A DNA stretch of 10,992 nt from Gemmatimonadales bacterium (GCA_025929805.1 JAICPP010000105.1:1-10992); one strand, 5' to 3'; positions 5,302 to 10,992 are shown, numbered from the stretch's first letter. Numbers and translations are program-made. Notes: a model not told the origin generated them from the sequence alone.

Positions 5302-7485
5302 TTATTTCGCCGGCTGATACCGCAGCAGGATCAGCGAGCGCGCCCCCAGCGAGACATTTCCCTGCAGTACGCCGGGAGAGACTGCCCGTGCGGTGTTCAT
5401 TACCTCGGTCCAGCGGCCGTCAGGTAGCGCAAACGGTCTGGTGCGGCCGCCGGCATTGAGAAGGAGGAGGAGGGCTTCGCCTCCCGAATCCTGGGTATTG
5501 CCACCCTTCTCGCCTCGCATGAGCAGGCCCAGGACGTGATTGCCTGGATCCCGCCACTCCCGTTCGGACAGCTCCTTTCCGTCCGGCATCAGCCAAACCA
5601 GATCTTTCGCTGCGGCTTCGCCGCGCGGTCCAGAGGGGAAAAACCTGCGCCGGCGCAGTAACGGCGTCGCGGCCCTGATGGCAAACACCGTCCCAGCAAA
5701 CTCGAGCAAGGCCTGCTTGGCAGGGGTGAGCGTCCAGTCCACCCAGGTCAGTGGTGAATCGTGGCAGTACGCGTTGTTGTTGCCGAGCTGGGTGCGTCCC
5801 AGTTCGTCACCGTGAGAGAGCATCGGGACACCCTGGGAAAAAGCCAGTGTCGCCAGGAAATTCCGCTTCATCCGCTCGCGTATGTGGAGAGTACGAGCCG
5901 CGTCGGTCGGACCCTCGACGCCCCAGTTGCGGCTCAGGTTGTAGTCTGAGCCATCTCGATTCTCCTCGCCATTCGCCAGGTTATGCTTGGCCTCGTAACT
6001 GACCAGGTCGTGAAGAGTGAAGCCATCATGGCAGGTCACATAATTGATGCTTGCCTGAGGTGTGCGGCCCGTGGTCTCATAAAGATCCCCGCTACCCGTG
6101 AGCCGAGTCGCGAGATCGGCCAGCCTGTCCTGGTCACCTCTCCAGAAGGCCCGAACGGTGTTTCGAAACTTGTCGTTCCACTCACTCCATCCCTCGGGAA
6201 ACCGGCCTGTCTGGTATCCGCCCGGCCCCAGGTCCCACGGTTCGGCAATGAGCTTGGTCCGTGACAGAACCGGGTCCTGCCGCACCGCTGTCATGAACTC
6301 CCCTGCCATGTTTACTCCGCTGTCGTCCCGAGCGAGCACAGGGGCAATATCAAAGCGGAACCCGTCGATGTGCATTTCCATGACCCAGTACCGCAGACTG
6401 TCCAATACCAGTTGTCTGGACCGGGGATGCCGCAGGTTCATCGTATTGCCACAACCGGTGTAGTCGAGGTAGTGCCGGGGGCCATCGGGGTGAGGCCAGT
6501 AGTAGGCGGTGTTCTCGATCCCGCGAAAGGAGAGCGTCGGTCCCAGGTGATTGCCTTCCGCCGTGTGGTTGTACACCACGTCCAGAAAGACCTCTAAGCC
6601 TGCCCGGTGAAATTCTTTCACCATCGTCTTGAACTCCGTCACCTGCTCTCCCCGCCCGCCACTGGCGAACCGGCTGTCGGGAGCGAAGTACCCGATCGAG
6701 CTGTACCCCCAGTAGTTCGTGAGCCCGAGCTCGGCCAGCCGGCGTTCGCTTGCCATGTGATGAACCGGGAGCAGCTCGATGGCGGTAACGCCGAGGCCCC
6801 TGAGGTGGTCGAGAATGGGATCACTCGAAAGTCCCAGGTAGGTGCCCCTGAGCTGCTCCGGCACCAAGGGATGCAGCATGGTCATCCCTTTGACGTGACA
6901 CTCGTAGATGACGGTGCGATCCCAGGGTATGTGGAGAGGTCGATCACCTTCCCAGTTGTAGCTTGGATCGATGACGACGCACTTGGGGATTACTGCCGAG
7001 TTGTCCGTCAGATCCGCCATCAGATCTCGATCGGGATCGGTGCTGGAGGTGGGATAGCCACTTAGAGCGTCGTTCCACCGTACGGGGCCACTGATGGCAC
7101 GGGCGTAAGGATCCAGCAGCAGCTTGGTCGGATTGCAGCGGTGACCCTGCAAGGGGGCATGAGGACCATGTACCCGGAATCCGTAGTACTGTCCGGGCCC
7201 GATCTCAGGGAGATACACGTGCCAAATCCCATCCTCGGCTCTGTGCAGCTCATAGGATGTGGATTCCGCGGCGGCTGGGTGGGTGAAGAGGCACAGCTCT
7301 ACCCGTTCAGCCCGTTCGGCAAAAAGGGCAAAACGAGAGCCCCGGCCATCCCAGTATGCTCCCAGGCCGGGGAGACCCGCTTGGGGCTGGGTCAGGCGAG
7401 CCCTCGTGAGCCAGTCGTGCCCGCCCGGGCCCTTCGAACGCGGGAAAGGCCGCGGACCACCACGGCCAGCGTGACCAACGTCCAC
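5302..7485 (-). CDS. glgX: glycogen debranching enzyme GlgX (GH13 family)
   Basis: A cytoplasmic GH13 isoamylase-type enzyme that cuts alpha-1,6 branches, typically of phosphorylase-trimmed glycogen. From GTG 7485 it has 727 residues: an N-terminal CBM48-like beta domain (LGAYWDGRGSRFALFAERAE, 41-60, to about 180), a TIM barrel with DVVYNH (302-307), nucleophile Asp379 in GFRFD, acid/base Glu415 in IAEPWDLG and stabilising Asp487 in VTCHDGFTLHD, and a C-terminal beta domain ending in LILLRY. All catalytic residues are present. The start is uncertain. GTG 7485 is the only usual start codon before the CBM48 domain but overlaps the preceding gene by 94 nt. A CTG at 7395 overlaps that gene's TGA (CTGA), has GAGGG 5 nt upstream, and would begin (M)TQPQAG, much like known GlgX N-termini. 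It is the last gene of the minus-strand chain; no other glycogen gene is nearby. Confidence 0.96.
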   Translation of the reverse strand: MDVGHAGRGGPRPFPRSKGPGGHDWLTRARLTQPQAGLPGLGAYWDGRGSRFALFAERAERVELCLFTHPAAAESTSYELHRAEDGIWHVYLPEIGPGQYYGFRVHGPHAPLQGHRCNPTKLLLDPYARAISGPVRWNDALSGYPTSSTDPDRDLMADLTDNSAVIPKCVVIDPSYNWEGDRPLHIPWDRTVIYECHVKGMTMLHPLVPEQLRGTYLGLSSDPILDHLRGLGVTAIELLPVHHMASERRLAELGLTNYWGYSSIGYFAPDSRFASGGRGEQVTEFKTMVKEFHRAGLEVFLDVVYNHTAEGNHLGPTLSFRGIENTAYYWPHPDGPRHYLDYTGCGNTMNLRHPRSRQLVLDSLRYWVMEMHIDGFRFDIAPVLARDDSGVNMAGEFMTAVRQDPVLSRTKLIAEPWDLGPGGYQTGRFPEGWSEWNDKFRNTVRAFWRGDQDRLADLATRLTGSGDLYETTGRTPQASINYVTCHDGFTLHDLVSYEAKHNLANGEENRDGSDYNLSRNWGVEGPTDAARTLHIRERMKRNFLATLAFSQGVPMLSHGDELGRTQLGNNNAYCHDSPLTWVDWTLTPAKQALLEFAGTVFAIRAATPLLRRRRFFPSGPRGEAAAKDLVWLMPDGKELSEREWRDPGNHVLGLLMRGEKGGNTQDSGGEALLLLLNAGGRTRPFALPDGRWTEVMNTARAVSPGVLQGNVSLGARSLILLRYQPAK

Positions 7486-7610
7486 ACTACCGTAAATGCC
7501 GCTTTGACCGAATCGGAAGCGGTACCCAGGTGGCCCAGGAAGTACCCGGCGACAAAGATCGCGTCAACCACGAGCAGGGCGATGATGAGCCAGAGCACTT
7601 CCCGCTTCAT
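7392..7610 (-). CDS. small two-helix membrane protein, unknown function
   Basis: A 72-residue protein with two hydrophobic segments, about residues 5-25 (VLWLIIALLVVDAIFVAGYF) and 37-53 (AAFTVVWTLVTLAVVVR), followed by an Arg-rich tail (RGLSRVRRARAG). By the positive-inside rule both ends should face the cytoplasm. The start ATG at 7610 overlaps the stop of the DinB-like gene by 4 nt (ATGA), and GGGG lies about 8 nt upstream. The coupling and membrane-like composition argue that it is a real gene. It precedes glgX, whose start overlaps its 3' end. I do not recognise a family. Confidence 0.75.
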   Translation of the reverse strand: MKREVLWLIIALLVVDAIFVAGYFLGHLGTASDSVKAAFTVVWTLVTLAVVVRGLSRVRRARAGTTGSRGLA

Positions 7611-8137
7611 GGCTGCACCCCGATAGTCCGGGCCGAGCTCAGGGCTGCGGGTCGCATGGCTCCCACCACGACCTCGCTGCCGGTGACAATCCGGCGGTGA
7701 TAGTCGATCTGACCCAGGTGATATGCGAAATGGGTTGTCAGATGAATGAGGTACTCGGCAGTGGTGACCCTGAGCTCGGCGATGACTTCAGGATACTCGT
7801 CGGCAAGCTGTGCAGCTGAGAGTTGCGCGAGTCCGGCGTGCACGGCTCGCCGGGCGGCCTCGACCTCCTTCAGCAGCTCCACGCGAGGCACGTCGCGACG
7901 AGCGAATTCAGCGGCCCGATCTCTGACGTAACCAGTCCCGCCCAGTCTGGTCCCGAAATAATGTTGCAGGTTCCCGGCGAGATGCAGGGCCAGCGTACCT
8001 GCCGTGTTGGATATCCCCGGCGCGCTCTGCCACAGCTCTTTTTCATCGGAGTAGGCCTCGATCTCGCGGCGAAGGGTGTCGAGGTCGCGATCGAGGATCG
8101 TCCCGATAGCGGCCTTCATCATGACTGCCCAATCCAT
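7607..8137 (-). CDS. DinB-like four-helix-bundle protein (DUF1572/DinB_2 type)
   Basis: A 176-residue, largely helical protein of the DinB/YfiT metalloprotein superfamily, whose members have a divalent metal bound by three histidines on a four-helix bundle. Some are bacillithiol- or mycothiol-dependent transferases; most are uncharacterised. The expected pattern is visible: LALHLAGNLQHYFG (49-62, with His52 the first ligand) and a HxxxH pair, HFAYHLGQIDYH (His136 and His140). SAPGISNTAGTLALHLAGN is typical of the N-terminal metal-site helix. The start ATG 8137 shares one base with the lipoprotein stop (TGATG), and GGGAG lies 10 nt upstream. The 3' end overlaps the next start by 4 nt. It has no link to DNA polymerase IV despite the family name. 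The substrate is unknown. Confidence 0.85.
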   Translation of the reverse strand: MDWAVMMKAAIGTILDRDLDTLRREIEAYSDEKELWQSAPGISNTAGTLALHLAGNLQHYFGTRLGGTGYVRDRAAEFARRDVPRVELLKEVEAARRAVHAGLAQLSAAQLADEYPEVIAELRVTTAEYLIHLTTHFAYHLGQIDYHRRIVTGSEVVVGAMRPAALSSARTIGVQP

Positions 8138-8625
8138 CAGTGGGTGTCTCCCACCGCTTCGGAACGGTGGTCTCTCCGTTGAAAAGCGAGGAACTCGTGT
8201 ATGGCAGCTACGGCTTGAGGATCTCGGGAGACAATGCGCAGCTGACCGCCCGCCGGCGTGGCGCTGGGAGCGTATTGGATGTGGTCTCGCCGGGCACGCA
8301 TGATTCTGGTGCCGGGCACTTCCGCGTCGTGCACAAAGCCGGGGATGGAGAAGTCACCGGATTGGAAGGAGGCTGCGATCTCCTCCATATGGCTCCGGAT
8401 CTGGGCGACGCCGGCGAGGTCACCGGAATCCCGCTCCAGTGTAATCCGGCCTCCGTCTGGCAGTGATTCGAATTTGTGGCGCGATGTGTGTTGATCCACG
8501 CCCATCGCGGCATGACCACGCTGCTGAACCAACGCGTAGGCGCTGTCGCTGGATGCGCCAGTTCTGGCGGGCTGAGGCTCACCACACGCGCTGGCACAGA
8601 GCAACAGGAAAGCAGGACGGAGCAT
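8137..8625 (-). CDS. putative lipoprotein of unknown family
   Basis: A 162-residue protein with a short N-terminal signal (MLRPAFLLLC) and a lipobox-like ASAC with Cys14 as likely lipidation site. The lipobox has Ala rather than the usual Leu at -3, and the hydrophobic stretch is short, so export is probable but not certain. The mature part has RGHAAMGVDQHTSRHKFESL (36-55), DGGRITLERD (57-66), a helix AGVAQIRSHMEEIAASF (71-87), DFSIPGFVHDAEVPG (91-105) and AIHEFLAFQRRDHR (141-154). It is rich in His (38, 46, 50, 79, 99, 115, 143, 153), which could bind metal. I have the impression that such segments recur in hypothetical proteins but cannot name a family. The start ATG 8625 lies 8 nt after the MgtC-like stop, with no strong ribosome site. 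Confidence 0.8.
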   Translation of the reverse strand: MLRPAFLLLCASACGEPQPARTGASSDSAYALVQQRGHAAMGVDQHTSRHKFESLPDGGRITLERDSGDLAGVAQIRSHMEEIAASFQSGDFSIPGFVHDAEVPGTRIMRARRDHIQYAPSATPAGGQLRIVSRDPQAVAAIHEFLAFQRRDHRSEAVGDTH

Positions 8626-8633
8626 CGGCGCGG

Positions 8634-9122
8634 CTATTCTCGCAGATCGATGCGGTCCAGTTCACGCTCGGTAGCTCCTTCGCGGAGCCGCCGAAATACC
8701 GATTCCAGCAGCTCGACGCCGGTCAGCAGCCCGACCGTTGCGACCGTGAGCACGAGAGCGGCCAGAAGGTGGCCCAAACCGATCAACGAACCGAGGGCTG
8801 CAAGTACCCAGATGACGGCCGCGGAGGTGACGCCAATGACGGCTCCCTCCTTGGAGAGGATCACGCCGCCTCCCAGGAAACCGATCCCGGTAACGACTTG
8901 GCCCAGCACCCGGGTGGGGTCTACCCGCTCTCCGCCAAAGGACGAGCCCAGACTGACGAAGAGCTGGGTGCCCAGGCAGATCAGGATGCTGGTCCGGATC
9001 CCTGCAGCCTTACCCCGCAGCTGCCGCTCCAACCCGATTATGCCGCCACACAGGATGGCGGTTCCCAGGCGTAACCAGAATTCCGCCCTCCCGGGGTCGA
9101 GTGGATCGAAAGGGATAGCCAT
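8634..9122 (-). CDS. MgtC/SapB-family membrane protein, short form
   Basis: A 162-residue inner-membrane protein matching the MgtC/SapB N-terminal domain: GGIIGLERQLRGKAAGIRT (26-44), VLGQVVTGIGFLGGGVI (72-88) and VIGVTSAAVIWVLAALG (95-111), with four to five membrane segments spread over about 17-138. MgtC is linked to growth at low Mg2+ and modulation of the F-type ATP synthase in Salmonella, but many relatives have no known role. Full MgtC has a further cytoplasmic ACT-like domain; here only about 20 charged residues follow the last helix. ATG 9122 is chosen because GGGAGG lies 9 nt upstream and the family similarity begins soon after. GTG 9131, overlapping the preceding stop (GTGA), is the alternative. 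An open extension to 9278 is His/Arg-rich shadow of the neighbouring gene. Confidence 0.93.
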   Translation of the reverse strand: MAIPFDPLDPGRAEFWLRLGTAILCGGIIGLERQLRGKAAGIRTSILICLGTQLFVSLGSSFGGERVDPTRVLGQVVTGIGFLGGGVILSKEGAVIGVTSAAVIWVLAALGSLIGLGHLLAALVLTVATVGLLTGVELLESVFRRLREGATERELDRIDLRE

Positions 9123-9127
9123 GGCGA

Positions 9128-9382
9128 TCACCCTCCCCCGAGAATAATCTGGTCGCGATCCAGAAGGTCCCGATTCTCTTCCAGCCAGGCCAGCACTCTG
9201 CCGCGAACCGATTCCTCGGTGTCGTCTGCCGTTGCCGGGAGTTTGGTGAGCGCGGTGCCTCCAATGGTGAGGTACCACATGGGGGGCTCCCCTCGGGACA
9301 GTAGCTCGCCCGAGAGGGTTTGCCCTTCATTCAGCGCGGCGTTGATCTGCTTCCCTTCGAACTCGAGGGTTACCTGCTCCAT
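9128..9382 (-). CDS. 84-residue protein of unknown function
   Basis: A small soluble, acidic protein with no membrane segment or signal. The N-terminal half looks like beta strands (VTLEFEGKQINAAL, PMWYLTIGGTALTKL) and the C-terminal half like an amphipathic helix (ESVRGRVLAWLEENRDLL). The start ATG 9382 lies 6 nt after the DUF4230 stop, with GAGG 4 nt upstream. Its own stop is followed within 5 nt by the MgtC-like ATG, or overlaps the alternative GTG. Such tight packing on both sides supports a real gene. I do not recognise a family. Confidence 0.75.
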   Translation of the reverse strand: MEQVTLEFEGKQINAALNEGQTLSGELLSRGEPPMWYLTIGGTALTKLPATADDTEESVRGRVLAWLEENRDLLDRDQIILGGG

Positions 9383-9388
9383 ACCGCC

Positions 9389-10030
9389 TCAGCGAGAGGT
9401 CTCGCGGCGCGCATCTTTGCCGGTAGCCCCGAATGTGACCTCGACGACATAACCGTCGGGATGGATGAGCGCGCTCAACATCCGGCGGGCGCTTTCTTCG
9501 GCGTGGGCAGTAACGCCAAGCTCGCCGGCGGACTCCTTCAGTTGACTTCGAGCCAGGTGATAGATGGTGTCACGGTCCGCCGGGCGGAAGGGGTTCCACA
9601 ATCCCTGTCGCTCGTCATATGTCCGAAGCTGGGTGACTTCGACGCCCAAGACCTTGGCCGGCGGAAGCGTGATGTGGACCCGACGCGTCGTATGGTTGAT
9701 GTCCACCTGGGTGCCTTCGTCGAGATCGATGCCTGCGAGGACCTTTCCGGTGACCACCACCAGCGAGCGTTTGGTGGATCCCAGTCGCCGATTCTGATAA
9801 ACCACTACATCGCGCACGCTGGTTTCACTCGAGACCAGCTTGGCCACCGCTCGCATCTGCTCGACCACCACGCCCTGCGTGACCGTGGTCTCATCCCGGC
9901 CGGAAACAATTCCCCGGGCCCCGGGTGCGAGACGTCGAATTGCGGTGCCAATGAGAAGGAGGGCCCCACCCAGCAACAGAAGAGCAACGATTACCGCGAC
10001 GAGCGGCCGGCGAGGCCGGGAGCGCACCAT
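9389..10030 (-). CDS. DUF4230 membrane-anchored protein
   Basis: A 213-residue protein with an Arg-rich N-terminus (MVRSRPRRP), one membrane helix (about 9-29) and a large domain that should lie outside the cytoplasm. The layout fits DUF4230, a family of unknown function: VTQGVVVEQMRAVAKLVSSE (50-69), VVVTGKVLAGIDL (91-103), ITLPPAKVLGVEV (120-132), and a helical C-terminal part with RSQLKESA and ARRMLSALIHPDGYVVEVTF (181-200). The beta segment with a GxVxAGIDL core is characteristic. The start ATG 10030 is 7 nt after the 58-residue gene's stop, with only a weak ribosome site. It is next to other membrane or envelope genes. Assignment is from motif memory, not alignment. Confidence 0.83.
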   Translation of the reverse strand: MVRSRPRRPLVAVIVALLLLGGALLLIGTAIRRLAPGARGIVSGRDETTVTQGVVVEQMRAVAKLVSSETSVRDVVVYQNRRLGSTKRSLVVVTGKVLAGIDLDEGTQVDINHTTRRVHITLPPAKVLGVEVTQLRTYDERQGLWNPFRPADRDTIYHLARSQLKESAGELGVTAHAEESARRMLSALIHPDGYVVEVTFGATGKDARRETSR

Positions 10031-10037
10031 GAGCTGC

Positions 10038-10214
10038 TCAGAATTCCCGACGCTTCATTTCCTTGAAAAGGCGTTTGGTCTCGGGTTCTTCCTCGTCCGC
10101 TCGCTGGCGCAGAGTGGAGTCGAACTGAGCGGAGCGGTCCCGTTTGGGCGGAACCACCTTCTCGGCGTTCTTCTTGGCCAATCGGGCAATGCGGGCATCG
10201 TCGCGCTTGGACAT
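10038..10214 (-). CDS. 58-residue highly charged protein of unknown function
   Basis: A very small protein, nearly all helix-forming and charged: MSKRDDARIARLAKKNAEKV, a VPPKRDRSAQFDST linker, then RQRADEEEPETKRLFKEMKR. It has no hydrophobic segment, signal, Cys or His. The frame continues open to 10529 without family similarity inside the DUF2214 gene, but ATG 10214 has GGAG 5 nt upstream and begins a sensible sequence, so that start is chosen. It lies 29 nt after the DUF2214 stop and 7 nt before the DUF4230 start. The composition suggests a disordered or coiled-coil partner, or a nucleic-acid-binding peptide. That is inference only. Confidence 0.7.
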   Translation of the reverse strand: MSKRDDARIARLAKKNAEKVVPPKRDRSAQFDSTLRQRADEEEPETKRLFKEMKRREF

Positions 10215-10243
10215 CCTGGCTCCATAAAAGGTGTTATTCCAAG

Positions 10244-10690
10244 CTAACCGATTCCCCGGGCCATCGCCGCAGCGGTAAACACCATGAGGATGAGGATGCC
10301 GGCCTGGATGAAGCTGATATTGGCCATCCGCCGCGCCGGCCCGGTATCCAGAGACTGCCCGGCTGCCATGATTCGCCGCCAACGCATGAGCGTGACCAGG
10401 GGACTCACCTCGAGCACGAGGAGCAGCACGAAGAGGCCCATTTTGGTCAAGAACATGTGGTTCTGGAGATAGTAACCGGTCGGCTTCTCCAGCCCCCCCA
10501 GCAGCCGCCAGAGACCCGTACCGACCCACAGGGCAGCAGCCACACCCCAGAGCGCGTCGGATCGAAAGACCCTTCGGAGGTCCTCAGCCTGCAGCTGGGA
10601 TCTGAGGCTTCGCCCGCGAGCCCATACCGCGCCCAATCCGATGCCGAGCGCGATGAGATGGAGCGCCGCAAGCGCCCAGCGCAGCGTCAT
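10244..10690 (-). CDS. DUF2214-family integral membrane protein
   Basis: A 148-residue protein with four membrane helices at about 4-24, 47-65, 79-99 and 123-143. The features fit the DUF2214 family of predicted membrane proteins: ALHLIALGIGLGAVWARGR (9-27, with His11 in the first helix), LRRVFRSDALWGVAAALWVG (38-57), GLWRLLGGLEKPTGYYLQN (59-77), FLTKMGLFVLLLVLEVSPLV (80-99) and LMRWRR. The function of the family is unknown; membrane histidines resemble heme-binding families, but I see no firm heme motif. The start ATG 10690 has AGGAG 9 nt upstream, and that ribosome site lies within a possible hairpin (10699-10718). The preceding gene ends at 10728, so a 37-nt gap separates them. Confidence 0.85.
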   Translation of the reverse strand: MTLRWALAALHLIALGIGLGAVWARGRSLRSQLQAEDLRRVFRSDALWGVAAALWVGTGLWRLLGGLEKPTGYYLQNHMFLTKMGLFVLLLVLEVSPLVTLMRWRRIMAAGQSLDTGPARRMANISFIQAGILILMVFTAAAMARGIG

Positions 10691-10698
10691 GACTCGAG

Positions 10699-10718
10699 CT
10701 CCTACGGCTCAGCCGGAG
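10699..10718 (-). promoter_or_regulatory. possible hairpin covering the DUF2214 ribosome-binding site
   Basis: In the minus-strand transcript CUCCGGC (10718-10712), loop UGA, GCC and GGAG (10702-10699) can form a 7-bp stem with a 3-nt bulge. The 3' GGAG is the Shine-Dalgarno sequence of the DUF2214 gene, 9 nt before its ATG at 10690. Such pairing could lower initiation until ribosomes finish the upstream gene. The pairing is seen; any regulatory role is inference. Confidence 0.3.
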
Positions 10719-10727
10719 ATAGAGCGG

Positions 10728-10967
10728 TCACGCCCGCCGATCCGACAACGGCGGATTGCGGCGGGACCGGCGCCAGAGCAGCAGCAACATGGCCAATAAG
10801 TTGGCGCCGGCCAGGCCGGCGCCAACCAGGATCATGCCTCTGGCAGCGGCGCGCAAAATCCCCAGCTGATGCACATCGATGACTCCCAGTAACACCCGGG
10901 CAGTCAGGAATGCGGCGGCGGCGGAAAAGAGCAGCAGCTGCAGCAGGAGGAGAGGCCGGTACCCCAT
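10728..10967 (-). CDS. small membrane protein of unknown function (probably 5'-partial)
   Basis: From the ATG at 10967 this gives 79 residues with two hydrophobic segments, about 6-27 (LLLLQLLLFSAAAAFLTARV) and 44-65 (GMILVGAGLAGANLLAMLLL), and an Arg-rich tail (WRRSRRNPPLSDRRA). No stop interrupts the frame between 10967 and the right edge, and those codons also read as membrane-like (ALYWLYAG). No ribosome site precedes ATG 10967, which lies in the loop of a hairpin. The true start is therefore more likely beyond the window, and this is probably the C-terminal part of a longer membrane protein. I recognise no family. Confidence 0.65.
   Translation of the reverse strand: MGYRPLLLLQLLLFSAAAAFLTARVLLGVIDVHQLGILRAAARGMILVGAGLAGANLLAMLLLLWRRSRRNPPLSDRRA
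10800..10826. repeat. perfect 27-nt palindrome, 13-bp arms
   Basis: GTTGGCGCCGGCC (10800-10812), a central A (10813), then the exact reverse complement of the first arm (10814-10826). It lies in the coding sequence of the small membrane protein and is read there as VGAGLAGAN, part of the second membrane segment. The minus-strand transcript would form a very stable hairpin followed by UUAUU, which only resembles a terminator tail. Part of the symmetry comes from the repeated Gly-Ala coding, but exact pairing over 13 bp also needs matching third positions. Confidence 0.9.
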
Positions 10968-10973
10968 ACCGGC
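10955..10973. repeat. inverted repeat around the apparent start codon at 10967
   Basis: GCCGGTA (10955-10961) and TACCGGC (10967-10973) are perfect 7-bp arms around a 5-nt loop. In the minus-strand transcript the AUG of the small membrane protein lies at the edge of the loop, where it would be poorly accessible. This adds to the case that the gene starts beyond the right edge. Confidence 0.6.
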
Positions 10974-10992
10974 ATAGAGCCAGTACAGGGCG

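Noticed and set aside
5313..5335. Inverted repeat GCTGAT/ATCAGC at the end of glgX, considered as a terminator for the receiver gene
   Set aside because: It has only 6-bp arms with an 11-nt loop, no T-tract on either strand, and lies within glgX coding sequence.
9320..10066. Plus-strand open frame (248 codons) opposite DUF4230
   Set aside because: The minus-strand DUF4230 gene has a membrane helix, family-like segments and tight neighbours; the antisense product has no recognisable feature.
5302..10992. Defence or toxin-antitoxin island
   Set aside because: No nuclease, helicase, reverse transcriptase, effector or toxin fold is visible; composition and packing match the housekeeping part of the window, with no mobile-element signs.

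Overview
The window is GC-rich, densely coding chromosomal DNA with no mobile element, tRNA, rRNA or CRISPR. Fifteen genes can be supported: fourteen lie on the minus strand and one, a small response regulator, on the plus strand. Bacterial housekeeping genes, GTG starts, few gaps and the mix of families (MgtC/SapB, DUF4230, DUF2214, DinB-like, GCS2) would suit an uncultured soil-type bacterium. Gemmatimonadota is my best guess, but it is an inference from gene content, not from a marker I could align.

Region A (1-4909, minus strand, read right to left) is tyrA - aroA - cmk - GCS2-type carboxylate-amine ligase - rpsA (N-terminal part only, cut by the left edge). tyrA/aroA and aroA/cmk overlap by 4 nt (GTGA), and the ligase starts 7 nt after cmk. 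This is the known mixed-function supraoperon that joins aromatic amino-acid synthesis to CMP kinase and ribosomal protein S1, here with a glutamate-cysteine-ligase-like gene between cmk and rpsA. A good sigma70-like promoter (TTGAGT-17-TACAAT) precedes tyrA. A second candidate (TTGCGT-17-TATCCT) in the 191-nt gap before rpsA would give S1 its own transcription.

Region B (4798-5297): a 122-nt divergent intergenic region, then a stand-alone CheY/DivK-like receiver domain on the plus strand. Its stop lies 4 bp from the stop of convergent glgX, with no clear terminator between them.

Region C (5302-10992, minus strand, read right to left) is a chain of ten closely packed genes: a small membrane protein (open to the right edge), a DUF2214 membrane protein, a 58-residue charged protein, a DUF4230 membrane-anchored protein, an 84-residue unknown, a short MgtC/SapB-type membrane protein, a putative lipoprotein of unknown family, a DinB-like four-helix protein, a two-helix membrane protein and the glycogen debranching enzyme GlgX. 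From the 58-residue gene to the two-helix membrane gene each start overlaps or lies within 8 nt of the preceding stop, so they are probably translated as a unit. GlgX follows, with an ambiguous start that may be a CTG codon overlapping the preceding stop. Only GlgX has a firm metabolic role. The rest is an envelope-heavy set of uncharacterised genes and is the best candidate here for an undescribed functional unit. A perfect 27-nt palindrome (13-bp arms) lies inside the rightmost gene.
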